Source: Clostridiaceae bacterium
Lineage (GTDB): Bacteria; Bacillota; Clostridia; Lachnospirales; Lachnospiraceae
NCBI GenBank assembly: GCA_902362865.1
Contig: CABIYE010000038.1
Span: forward strand, 1-25,486
DNA length: 25,486 nucleotides
Direction: 5' to 3'
The notes under the pieces are model-generated. The model ran no database searches, was not told where the DNA came from, and worked only from the letters and a program-made list of their open reading frames with translations. Position numbers and translations under genes: made by a program. Shown piece after piece: positions 15,918-23,401 of this stretch (position 1 is the first letter of the stretch; each line of letters starts with the position of its first letter).

Positions 15918-18089
15918 ATGGATGAGACATTTGAGAAACGAAAAAAAATCATATATGAATTTCTGTGTGATGATATATATGTGCCTATGAAACTGAAGGA
16001 GCTTGCCGTTTTGCTGCAGGTTCCGAAGGAGCAGAAAGCAGATTTAAAAGCAGTAATGGATGCGTTGGTAGAAGAAGGCAAGGTCTGTTTGTCTAAGAAG
16101 GGGAAGTACTGCAAAGGCGAAGCAAAAAGGCTGACGGGCGTATACCAGGCGCATCCCAGAGGCTTTGGCTTTGTGACTGTAGACAATGAAGAAGATATTT
16201 TCATCGGCGAGGAAGATACCGGAGGAGCTTTCCAGGGCGACACGGTGGAGATTGCGATTATAAAAGCGCCGGAAGGCAGACGCAGGGAAGGAAAGGTTCT
16301 GCGTGTGGTATCTCGCGGCGTAACAAAGCTGGTGGGACTTTTCCGGATACAAAAAGATAAGAACTATGGATTTGTGATTCCGGATAGCCAGAAGTTTGCC
16401 CGGGATGTGTTTGTTCCGGTGGAGCACGCCAAAGGAGCGGTAAACGGGCATAAAGTAGTAGTAGAGCTGACATCCTGGGGAGATGAAAATAAGAAGCCGG
16501 AGGGAAGGATCGTGGAGATTATCGGGCATATCAATGACCCGGGAACCGATATCCTGTCCATTGTGAAAAGTTATGACCTTCCCGTGGAATTCCCGGAAAA
16601 AGTCCTGAACCAGGCAGAGAGGACGGCGGATGTAGTTAGCGAAGCTGACCGGGCAGGGCGTAAAGATTTAAGAGACTGGCAGATGGTGACGATTGATGGG
16701 GAAGATGCGAAGGATCTAGACGACGCTGTTTCTATTACGAGAGACGGAGAGCATTATCTTCTGGGTGTTCACATCGCCGATGTGACAAATTATGTGCAGG
16801 AGCGCAGCGCCCTTGACAGAGAAGCCCTGAATCGTGGGACGAGTGTATATCTGGTGGATCGTGTAATCCCCATGCTGCCCCATAAGCTGTCTAATGGCAT
16901 TTGTTCCCTCAATGCCGGAGTGGATCGATTGGCACTTAGCTGCATTATGACCGTTGATAAAAAGGGGAATGTTATCGACCATGAGATTGCTGAGACGGTA
17001 ATTCGTGTAGATGAGCGCATGACTTACACCAGTGTGAAGAAAATCCTGGAAGACAAAGATCCGGAGGAGAGCAGGAAGTATGAAAAGCTGGTGCCTATGT
17101 TTGAGCTGATGGAAGAATTGGCAGATATTCTGCGGACAAAGCGTCACAGGAGAGGATCGATTCACTTTGATTTTCCGGAGACGAAGATCGTACTTGACAA
17201 AGAGGGACGGCCTTTGGAGCTTAAGCCTTATGACAGGAATGTGGCGACAAAGATTATCGAGGATTTCATGCTTCTTGCCAATGAGACGGTGGCAGAAGAC
17301 TATTATTGGCAGGAACTTCCCTTTGTGTACCGGACTCACGAAGCGCCGGATGAAGAAAAGATGAGGAAACTAGCCACATTTATTAATAATTTTGGGTATA
17401 CCATGCATATTGGTGTAAATGAGATTCGTCCCAAGGAAGTGCAGAAGCTGTTGACAAAGGCAGAGGGAAGACCGGAAGAGAGTTTAATTAGCCGCCTGGC
17501 GCTTCGTTCTATGAAGCAGGCAAAATATACGCCTGAAAATACCGGGCATTTTGGGCTGGCGGCGCCTTACTACACCCATTTCACCTCGCCTATAAGGAGA
17601 TACCCGGATTTGCAGATTCACCGGATTATCAAGGATAACCTGCGGGGAAGAATGAATGCGGCGAAGATAGAACATTACCAGAGTATTTTGCCGGAAGTAG
17701 CAAAGCATTCCAGCGAGACGGAGCGCAGGGCTGAAGAAGCAGAACGGGAGACCGTTAAGCTGAAAAAAGTGGAATATATGGCAGAACGTATCGGAGAAAC
17801 CTTCGAGGGTGTAGTCTCCGGTATTACTAAATGGGGAATCTATGTAGAACTTCTTAATACGGTGGAGGGTCTGGTGCATGTGGCGAATATGTATGACGAC
17901 CATTACGATTATTATGAAGACCGCTGTGAGATGGTAGGAGAGCATACAGGTAAGGTATATAAGCTGGGACAGAAAGTGTATGTTCGGGTGATTGGGACGG
18001 ACCGCCTGTCACGGACCATTGATTTTGAGATTATAGATGAAGGAGAAATGGATGATGGCGAAGAGCAGTATGAAAATGATTGCCAATAA
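15918..18089 (+). CDS. rnr: Ribonuclease R
   Basis: 723 residues, a 3'-5' exoribonuclease that degrades structured RNA and clears non-stop mRNA with tmRNA. N-terminal winged-helix region (1-70), cold-shock RNA-binding domains (about 70-210), RNB catalytic domain from about 245 with the Mg-binding motif [12 protein letters not shown] (Asp260, 263, 266, 268, 269), and a C-terminal S1 domain (about 632-715, [20 protein letters not shown]). The acidic tail follows. Its last 35 bases overlap the smpB start, a direct sign of coupled expression. The ATG follows AAAGGGGTGG. Confidence 0.96.
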   Translation: MDETFEKRKKIIYEFLCDDIYVPMKLKELAVLLQVPKEQKADLKAVMDALVEEGKVCLSKKGKYCKGEAKRLTGVYQAHPRGFGFVTVDNEEDIFIGEEDTGGAFQGDTVEIAIIKAPEGRRREGKVLRVVSRGVTKLVGLFRIQKDKNYGFVIPDSQKFARDVFVPVEHAKGAVNGHKVVVELTSWGDENKKPEGRIVEIIGHINDPGTDILSIVKSYDLPVEFPEKVLNQAERTADVVSEADRAGRKDLRDWQMVTIDGEDAKDLDDAVSITRDGEHYLLGVHIADVTNYVQERSALDREALNRGTSVYLVDRVIPMLPHKLSNGICSLNAGVDRLALSCIMTVDKKGNVIDHEIAETVIRVDERMTYTSVKKILEDKDPEESRKYEKLVPMFELMEELADILRTKRHRRGSIHFDFPETKIVLDKEGRPLELKPYDRNVATKIIEDFMLLANETVAEDYYWQELPFVYRTHEAPDEEKMRKLATFINNFGYTMHIGVNEIRPKEVQKLLTKAEGRPEESLISRLALRSMKQAKYTPENTGHFGLAAPYYTHFTSPIRRYPDLQIHRIIKDNLRGRMNAAKIEHYQSILPEVAKHSSETERRAEEAERETVKLKKVEYMAERIGETFEGVVSGITKWGIYVELLNTVEGLVHVANMYDDHYDYYEDRCEMVGEHTGKVYKLGQKVYVRVIGTDRLSRTIDFEIIDEGEMDDGEEQYENDCQ

Positions 18090-18522
18090 TAAAAAAGCAT
18101 ACCATGATTATTTTATCCTGGATACCTATGAAGCAGGAATTTCACTTGCCGGCACGGAGGTGAAGTCCCTGCGTATGGGCAAATGCAGTATTAAAGAGTC
18201 GTTTATTAGAATCGACAAAGGAGAAGTATTTATTTATGGAATGCATATCAGCCCTTATGAGAAAGGGAACATTTTTAATAAAGATCCCTTGCGGGAGCGG
18301 AAGCTTCTGCTGCATAAAGCGGAAATTAATAAACTTTTCGGAAAAATTAAGGAAAAAGGTGTTGCTATTGTGCCTTTAAAGGTATATTTTAAAGGCAGCC
18401 TGGTAAAAGTCGAGATTGGGCTTGCAAAAGGTAAGAAGCTTTATGATAAGCGGCAGGACATTGCTAAGAAAGACCAGCAAAGAGAGGCAAGCCGGGATTT
18501 CAAAATCCGCAATCTGGGTTAA
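18055..18522 (+). CDS. smpB: SsrA-binding protein SmpB
   Basis: 155 residues. Binds the tRNA-like part of tmRNA and brings it to stalled ribosomes. Conserved blocks: [27 protein letters not shown], and the C-terminal [16 protein letters not shown] tail that reads the empty A site. The ATG at 18055 is preferred since AAGGAG (18040-18045) lies 9 bases upstream and the family start MAK fits; an adjacent ATG at 18052 and another at 18037 are alternatives. The start is nested in the end of rnr. The cognate ssrA gene is downstream at 20914. Confidence 0.96.
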   Translation: MAKSSMKMIANNKKAYHDYFILDTYEAGISLAGTEVKSLRMGKCSIKESFIRIDKGEVFIYGMHISPYEKGNIFNKDPLRERKLLLHKAEINKLFGKIKEKGVAIVPLKVYFKGSLVKVEIGLAKGKKLYDKRQDIAKKDQQREASRDFKIRNLG

Positions 18523-18557
18523 GATGCAGGATAGAAAGATACGGAGGAGAATGAAGA

Positions 18558-19079
18558 ATGGCATATTGTGTAAAATGTGGGGCGAAGGTAGACGATAGTA
18601 TGCGCTTCTGCCCGGAATGTGGGGCAGAGATTCCTGTGCCCGACAGAAAAGAGGATCAGGAAGTTTTTAATCCTTATCAGGAATACAGGCGTGCAGACGA
18701 AAACAACACACAGCAAGATGGAACAGCGTATTTTGATCCGCAGGACGTCCGTGCTAACAAGGGAATGGGAGTGGTATCTTACATAGGGATTCTTGTTCTT
18801 ATCCCGCTGCTTGCAAGAAACAAGAATTCAGAGTATGCAAAATTCCATGCAAATCAGGGATTGGTACTGTTCATTGTATCAAGTGTCATAGACCTTCTGG
18901 ATGGAGATTGGATATTTGGGCTGCATTCGTGGATTAACTTTGGCGGCAGTGTGTTCTCCTGGGTGTTTGATATCCTGAGTTTTGCGTGCTTTATTTTAAT
19001 GATTGTGGGCATTGTGACAGCGTGCAGAGGAGAGAGGAAGGAATTGCCGTTTATTGGGAAAATAAGAATACTGAAATAA
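18558..19079 (+). CDS. Zinc-ribbon membrane protein
   Basis: 173 residues. The N-terminal zinc ribbon has Cys4-x2-Cys7 and Cys18-x2-Cys21 (YCVKCG, FCPECG). A polar linker (25-65) leads to about three hydrophobic segments (70-90, 98-117, 132-153) resembling the DUF4870 family of small membrane proteins. The NKNSEYAKFHANQGLVLF segment is characteristic of that family. Function unknown. It follows smpB by 35 bases with an AGGAG site, so may be in the same transcript. A terminator follows directly. Confidence 0.8.
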   Translation: MAYCVKCGAKVDDSMRFCPECGAEIPVPDRKEDQEVFNPYQEYRRADENNTQQDGTAYFDPQDVRANKGMGVVSYIGILVLIPLLARNKNSEYAKFHANQGLVLFIVSSVIDLLDGDWIFGLHSWINFGGSVFSWVFDILSFACFILMIVGIVTACRGERKELPFIGKIRILK

Positions 19080-19081
19080 AA

Positions 19082-19118
19082 AAAACCAGGGAGCCGGAAA
19101 TTCCGGTTCCCTGGTTTT
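19082..19118. terminator. Bidirectional intrinsic terminator
   Basis: An 18-base stem with one G-U pair centred on 19100, with an A run on one side and TTTT on the other. It serves the zinc-ribbon gene on the plus strand and hsp20 on the minus strand, which converge here. Confidence 0.85.
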
Positions 19119-19130
19119 CTCAAGGGATTC

Positions 19131-19556
19131 TTATTCAATAGTAATCAGCTTCGGCTGCTCTTCTTGTTTCTTTACTTCCTTCGGGAATTGCAGTTTTAAT
19201 ACACCGTCAGTAAAAGCTGCCTTAATATCTTCCTGTGTCAGCTCTTCGCCTACATAGAAGCTTCTGTTGCAGGTTCCGGTATAGCGTTCTTTGTGGATGC
19301 AGTTTCCTTTGGCATCTTTCTCTTCCTTTGTCTCATTCTTGTGAGCAGTAATGGTAAGGTATCCGTCCTTCAAATCTGCTTTAATGTCTTCTTTTGCGTA
19401 TCCCGGAAGTTCCATTTCTACTACATAATTGCCGTCTTTTTCGTGAATGTCTGTCCTCATAACCTGAGAAGAAGATCGTTCATAAGAACGGGTGAAAAAT
19501 GGGTCGTTCCACATGTCATCGAATAAAGTATTGATTCCTCTGTTTGCAAGTAACAT
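19131..19556 (-). CDS. Hsp20 family small heat-shock protein
   Basis: 141 residues. An ATP-independent chaperone that holds unfolding proteins. N-terminal arm 1-32, alpha-crystallin domain about 33-125 (TDIHEKDGNYVVEMELPGY, and the closing GVLKLQFPK), and the C-terminal I-x-I anchor (Ile138, Ile140). The ATG follows AAGGAGG. The gene stands alone, reading away from the padR pair, under a promoter that overlaps a CIRCE operator. Confidence 0.95.
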   Translation of the reverse strand: MLLANRGINTLFDDMWNDPFFTRSYERSSSQVMRTDIHEKDGNYVVEMELPGYAKEDIKADLKDGYLTITAHKNETKEEKDAKGNCIHKERYTGTCNRSFYVGEELTQEDIKAAFTDGVLKLQFPKEVKKQEEQPKLITIE

Positions 19557-19659
19557 AAGTCATTCCTCCTTGAATATATGCCTTGCCGGATAAGGATTTT
19601 CTGGCAAGTGACTGTCAGAATTTCCGGCTGGTTTGCTTTGTTTTATTTGTTATAGTTAT

Positions 19660-19688
19660 TATATAACACATTATGTTAGCACTGTCAA
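19660..19688 (-). promoter_or_regulatory. Promoter of hsp20
   Basis: Minus-strand TTGACA at 19683-19688, 17-base spacer, TATATA at 19660-19665 (TATAAT two bases further on is an alternative). A leader of roughly 95 bases follows, containing a 9-base-pair hairpin at about 19581-19607. Confidence 0.75.
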
Positions 19689-19702
19689 TAGGTGAGTGCT
19701 AA
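19676..19702. promoter_or_regulatory. CIRCE operator (HrcA binding site) of hsp20
   Basis: TTAGCACTG-N9-GAGTGCTAA; consensus CIRCE is TTAGCACTC-N9-GAGTGCTAA, so 17 of 18 arm positions match. On the minus strand TTGACA (19683-19688) falls inside it, with TATATA 17 bases on (19660-19665), so HrcA binding would block the -35. Confidence 0.85.
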
Positions 19703-19740
19703 TTTTTTAAATTTTTTTGCGGACTGAATCCAGGATACGT

Positions 19741-20409
19741 TTATTCCCAATGATATTTCCGGGATTGAAGATCCCAGTATAAGTTGTTGCCGAAGAAAAA
19801 TACTGCTGTTACAGCAACGACTGTCAGGGTAATTCCCCAGCCATTTCCATGGATTACAAAGCTGTCTAAAGGCAATATGAGCCAAACTAAGAGTAGAAGG
19901 AAGAAGACTGTATAGATAAGACCCTTCCATTTCTTTGCATGTCGGTTGTAGATAATTCTTTTTTGGAGCGTATGCTGGATGAAGTCCTGTAAAAAAGCGA
20001 TGATGATTCCATAAGAGAGTACGCTCCATGTAAGGCCATAATTTTTCGGACATCCGTCCGCTATGAAAAACGTAAGATGAAAAATGCATATAATCACTGC
20101 CATATCCTTAAGGGAGAGAAGAAAGTGTTCAAAATGATTTTTCTTCATTGCACCTTCCATCAAAGTATTGCAGAATTCCCTTTCCGGCACACCAAGCATA
20201 TCTTCTAGTGATCCCTGGTTCTTCTCTGCCTGTGCGGCAAGACCAATCAAATCCTTTTTCACAACTTCCAGTTCAAATAAAGAGATATTATGTGCAGAAA
20301 TGTACTGTATCATTCTGTCAAGCATGGCATAATTGGCATCGCTCAATTCCAGGCTGTTATCAATATTCTCCTGGCGTAGTTTTTGGTAATTATTATAAAA
20401 AAGTCCCAT
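19741..20409 (-). CDS. PadR-associated membrane protein (DUF1048-like N-terminus)
   Basis: 222 residues. The soluble N-terminal part (1-95) with LDRMIQYISAHN, ELEVVKKDLIGLAAQAEKNQ and a VPEREFCNTLMEG segment resembles the DUF1048 group that travels with PadR regulators. Four membrane segments follow (about 103-118, 126-143, 163-180, 192-209). Function unknown; in such pairs the membrane protein is the main target of the PadR regulator. The ATG at 20409 follows GGAGGATGAG and lies 11 bases after the padR stop, so the two are one operon. Confidence 0.75.
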   Translation of the reverse strand: MGLFYNNYQKLRQENIDNSLELSDANYAMLDRMIQYISAHNISLFELEVVKKDLIGLAAQAEKNQGSLEDMLGVPEREFCNTLMEGAMKKNHFEHFLLSLKDMAVIICIFHLTFFIADGCPKNYGLTWSVLSYGIIIAFLQDFIQHTLQKRIIYNRHAKKWKGLIYTVFFLLLLVWLILPLDSFVIHGNGWGITLTVVAVTAVFFFGNNLYWDLQSRKYHWE

Positions 20410-20420
20410 ATCTCATCCTC

Positions 20421-20735
20421 CTATTCAAAAATTCGTTCTACAGCAGCAGTAATTTCCTTCCAGTTGTCATAAAAGCTTTTCAGATACAGCCTGCCATCCT
20501 CTGTCAAGTGATAATATTTTCTCTTGGGTCCCAAAGGGCTGGGTTTGAATGTGGCTTCAATCAGTGATTTCTTTTCCAGACGTAAAAGAAGAGGGTATAA
20601 AGTTCCTTCTTTAATATCGGAAAAACCATATTCCTGAAGCTGTCTGGCAATCTCATATCCATAGGTTTCATCCTTTTCCAGAATTTTTAAAATACAGTTT
20701 TCCAGGATCCCTTTCATCAACTGTGATTTTTCCAA
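20421..20735 (-). CDS. PadR-family transcriptional regulator
   Basis: 104 residues, a winged-helix repressor: LMKGILENCILKILE, YGYEIARQLQEYGF, EGTLYPLLLRLEKKSLI and GPKRKYYHLTEDG are the standard PadR blocks. The start is taken as TTG at 20735 because AAGGAGG lies 8 bases upstream; an ATG six codons later is possible but badly placed. Its promoter overlaps a near-duplicate pair of palindromes, which points to autoregulation. The inducer is unknown. Confidence 0.92.
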   Translation of the reverse strand: MEKSQLMKGILENCILKILEKDETYGYEIARQLQEYGFSDIKEGTLYPLLLRLEKKSLIEATFKPSPLGPKRKYYHLTEDGRLYLKSFYDNWKEITAAVERIFE

Positions 20736-20752
20736 AAAAGATACCTCCTTTC

Positions 20753-20822
20753 AACTACCTTGCATTACATAGTTCCTGCCTTTACTATAGCATATAAAAC
20801 ACTACTTTGCAATACAAAGTAG
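20753..20822 (-). promoter_or_regulatory. padR promoter with two similar palindromic operators
   Basis: Operator 1 (20753-20774) and operator 2 (20801-20822) align as ACTAC-TTGCA-TACA-AGT with few differences; operator 2 has a perfect 8-base inverted repeat (20802-20809 and 20815-20822), and operator 1 has AACTA/TAGTT arms. Minus-strand TTGCAA (20807-20812), 17-base spacer and TATAGT (20784-20789) form the promoter, whose -35 lies in operator 2. PadR binding here is inferred. Confidence 0.7.
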
Positions 20823-20835
20823 CAAAAAATCAGTC

Positions 20836-20864
20836 TTGACATTTGAAAGGTGTATTCATATAAT
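20836..20864 (+). promoter_or_regulatory. Consensus promoter of ssrA
   Basis: TTGACA (20836-20841), 17-base spacer, TATAAT (20859-20864): both hexamers are perfect, fitting a highly expressed stable RNA. It is divergent from padR and starts 14 bases beyond operator 2. Confidence 0.9.
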
Positions 20865-20913
20865 AGTTATACGCAAGAAACATCTGCGAACCAGCGAGAT
20901 AAGCTTACTATCA

Positions 20914-21261
20914 GGGCTTGTACTGGTTTCGACGGGGGTTCGGAAGTTGGAGAAGCCATCCGTAGCGGGACACTACGTTAAAAGTTCCATCTAAATATAA
21001 ACGCAGATAATGAATTAGCGTACGCTGCCTAATTAGGCGGCAGTCGGCCTCGGGTCATCCGCTGCCTGAGTAACCGGCTTCAATGAGGCGGAGCACTTCG
21101 TTCCCGAAGCTTTGAGGGAATGGAAGAACTTATGAAGCTACTGAAGTCTTAAGCCTGTCATTAGGCGTGAGACAGAGGGAATGTCAAAGTAATGACTGTG
21201 ATGGGAGATGCTCGAATGGATGGGCTTTCGGACGCGGGTTCGATTCCCGCCAGGTCCACCA
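20914..21261 (+). tRNA. ssrA: tmRNA (transfer-messenger RNA)
   Basis: 348 bases. The 5' acceptor GGGCTTG pairs with CAGGTCC before the encoded ACCA at the 3' end (G-U pairs included); the T arm GCGGGTTCGATTCCCGC and TTTCGGACG before it are typical. The 5' block TGGTTTCGACGGGGG is the conserved tmRNA start. The tag reading frame ends AAC GCA GAT AAT GAA TTA GCG TAC GCT GCC TAA at 21000-21032, giving a tag ending NADNELAYAA. The exact resume codon is not certain. The gene is complete despite the mobile element abutting its 3' end. Works with SmpB and RNase R encoded just upstream. Confidence 0.95.
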
Positions 21262-23038
21262 AAAGGTCCTTACTCGAACTTTTTACCATAAAAAAATTTG
21301 GTTCGTTCGATGTAAGTTCAGAATATATTGGATTTGGAGAATCTGAAACACGAAAATCACATCCGTAGATATTGCGGATGTGATTTTTTGTCGTCTCTAT
21401 TAATTCACTCAATTTCTTTAGCCCACTCCTTCGTGCCTGATTAACGTGGGCTACGGTATCTTTTATCGGCTCCAATATAGTGTCGAAGGGTGCCTTAAAT
21501 TCTACATTAATATTAAGCCCATCATTTCCGTTGGATACTAAAAACCTAGATATAAGAGCTTGATTAATTAGGCGTTTAGTCATATCGTCGGCAGCTCTGT
21601 AAGTTGTTCCGCAGTCCTCGATAAGATCAAGGGCTAAATGCAGATTGGCTAAAATATTTTCAAAAGTCACATTATGCATATTAATTTCATGTTCAACGCC
21701 CGCTAATTCTTTAGCGATTTTTTTCTGTTCACTTTTCATTAAGTCTAGTGGAATAGCGTCAGAGTAATGTGCTTCAAGTAGCTTTTGGCGTTTATGTTCT
21801 AGAGATATTTTTGTACGATTCAGCCCATCGAGCTCTGAGTTGAACTTTTCGCGCTCTTTCAGAATAATTACCCGTAGATATTCTTCCAGATCTTGGCGTA
21901 TTTCTGGCGGAAGCTGATAATTATCGTAGATTTGCTCAATTTTCTTTTCGACCACATCAATTAATACGGCTTTCATCGTGCAATCTTTTACTCGTTTACT
22001 GTGCCGTCCCGCACAGACAAAGTAGGGATATACGTCGCCATTCTTTTTCTTTTCGTTACTAACCATTAGTCGCGAACCGCATTCTGCGCAGTATACGCTA
22101 CTCTTTAGGAAATGCGGATGTTTTACTGTTCGTTCGCCATTTATTCTAGAAGCAAGGATATTCTGTACTTTATCCCAAGTCTCAATGCTAACTATCGGCT
22201 CATGACTGCCTTCATACTGAACATCCTTGTATACTACAACTCCTTTATAATATGGATTCACCAAAACTTTATGTAAAGTTTTTAGTGTAATTGGAACTGA
22301 TGGAATCTTTGACGTCGAACGGGTTGTAAGTCCGCAAGCGGCAAGATGTTCGGCTAGTTCAGCGACTGTCCAATTCCCGGTAGCGTATTCCTCAAATGCG
22401 ATTTTTATCAGAGGAGCTCGTTCCGGGTCAAGAACGACAGTCCTTTCTTCGCGGCCTTTATCATCAACCCTGCGGACATTCATATATCCTATTGGAGCTC
22501 TTCCGATAGTGCCACCATTTTTAACTTTCTCGCCCATTCCTTTCTTAACTTCTGTCGCAAGATTCTGCGAGTAAAATTCAGCAATAGAACTCATGATACC
22601 ATGTAGCAGCATGCCCGCCGGGGTATCGTCGATACTCTCCGAAGCAGATACTAATTGCACCCCGCATTCGCGAAGGGTGCGCATAATGTCGATATCGTCA
22701 CCTCGATTACGTGCGAGACGGTCGACTTTGTGTACGATCACATAATCAATACGGTCGGCATTTTCTCGTACATACTCGAGCATTTCCTGTAACTGTGGCC
22801 GGTCTGCAGATTTTGCAGATGCGCCTCGATCGACAAATTCCTTGCCAACAATTGCACCCATGGATAGGGCTTTCTTTTTGTTTGCCTCACGCTGCGCAGG
22901 AATAGAGAAGCCTTCATCGTTTCCGCCGCCACGTTCGGCTTGACCTCGCGTAGATACACGAAGGTAAGATACTGCAAACTTCGGCGTCATTCCGGCCATA
23001 AATGTCTGAGTTGCATGCGTCATTGCGGTATTGCTCAT
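21161..23038 (-). CDS. Large serine recombinase (integrase); C-terminus read from ssrA antisense
   Basis: 625 residues. Catalytic resolvase domain about 20-165 with Ser29 in YLRVSTRGQ, and the HKVDRLARN and ASESIDDTPAG blocks; recombinase domain about 178-300 (GRAPIGY, NPYYKG); zinc ribbon Cys317, Cys320, Cys342, Cys353; a coiled coil about 385-455. It should integrate and excise the element. The ATG at 23038 follows AAGGAGG by 8 bases; an earlier start at 23068 lacks a site. The last 32 residues (594-625, from VDLAGIEPAS on) and the stop are the reverse complement of ssrA bases 21161-21261, so the C-terminus is provided by the host gene in the integrated state. Confidence 0.92.
   Translation of the reverse strand: MSNTAMTHATQTFMAGMTPKFAVSYLRVSTRGQAERGGGNDEGFSIPAQREANKKKALSMGAIVGKEFVDRGASAKSADRPQLQEMLEYVRENADRIDYVIVHKVDRLARNRGDDIDIMRTLRECGVQLVSASESIDDTPAGMLLHGIMSSIAEFYSQNLATEVKKGMGEKVKNGGTIGRAPIGYMNVRRVDDKGREERTVVLDPERAPLIKIAFEEYATGNWTVAELAEHLAACGLTTRSTSKIPSVPITLKTLHKVLVNPYYKGVVVYKDVQYEGSHEPIVSIETWDKVQNILASRINGERTVKHPHFLKSSVYCAECGSRLMVSNEKKKNGDVYPYFVCAGRHSKRVKDCTMKAVLIDVVEKKIEQIYDNYQLPPEIRQDLEEYLRVIILKEREKFNSELDGLNRTKISLEHKRQKLLEAHYSDAIPLDLMKSEQKKIAKELAGVEHEINMHNVTFENILANLHLALDLIEDCGTTYRAADDMTKRLINQALISRFLVSNGNDGLNINVEFKAPFDTILEPIKDTVAHVNQARRSGLKKLSELIETTKNHIRNIYGCDFRVSDSPNPIYSELTSNEPNFFMVKSSSKDLLVDLAGIEPASESPSIRASPITVITLTFPLSHA
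21354..21389 (+). terminator. Intrinsic terminator downstream of ssrA, inside the recombinase frame
   Basis: AAATCACATCCG (21354-21365) pairs perfectly with CGGATGTGATTT (21375-21386), 9-base loop, TTTTTT run at 21384-21389 on the plus strand. It would end ssrA transcription about 93 bases past the CCA, while lying in codons of the minus-strand recombinase. Confidence 0.75.
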
Positions 23039-23133
23039 AAGCGTTACCTCCTTTCGTAGTTTGTCCAATGGTACCTCTGAAGAGGCATTACATCAAGTAA
23101 AATAAAGCGATATTTTATAGTTATTTTTGGAGT

Positions 23134-23157
23134 AGCCAGCCCATAATCGGGCTGGCT
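23134..23157. terminator. Perfect hairpin after the DUF4314 gene
   Basis: AGCCAGCCC (23134-23142), loop ATAATC, GGGCTGGCT (23149-23157). It lies between the DUF4314 stop and the recombinase start on the minus strand. A proper T run is missing on both strands, so it may be a weak terminator or a transcript processing or operator site. Confidence 0.4.
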
Positions 23158-23176
23158 TAGGTAGGTATATATGTTC

Positions 23177-23401
23177 CTAGATTTTGCGGATTACGTCCTC
23201 GCCATAAGCAACACCAAGGCAAGAACCACAGTCCCAACTAACATGAATTGTCCCGATAGCGTCGACGAATTCTACTGTTCCTAGATCGCCAGGGATTAAT
23301 TTAGTGTAGGGGTCATTCATAGAGACGAGCTCTATTCTAGCCCCTTCTGGATACATTTTTCGTAGTCTTTCGACAACTTCCTTACTCGGAAAGTTCCGCA
23401 T
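23177..23401 (-). CDS. DUF4314 family small protein
   Basis: 74 residues. Matches the DUF4314 pattern: VVERLRKMYPEGARIELVSMNDPYTKLIPGDLGTVEFVDAIGTIHVSWDCG, a small beta-rich domain with the GDxGxV...D..G...V.WD spacing. Function unknown; commonly next to recombinases on Firmicutes mobile elements. The ATG at 23401 is chosen because GAAGGAGGTG sits 5-7 bases upstream; the longer frame to 23494 lies in the previous gene. It overlaps the end of the preceding gene by 20 bases, so translation is coupled. Confidence 0.85.
   Translation of the reverse strand: MRNFPSKEVVERLRKMYPEGARIELVSMNDPYTKLIPGDLGTVEFVDAIGTIHVSWDCGSCLGVAYGEDVIRKI

Noticed and set aside
15530..16243. 237-residue open frame on the minus strand opposite secG and the start of rnr
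   Set aside because: Ser/Pro-rich sequence without a family pattern, overlapping two well-supported genes, no ribosome binding site; a shadow frame.
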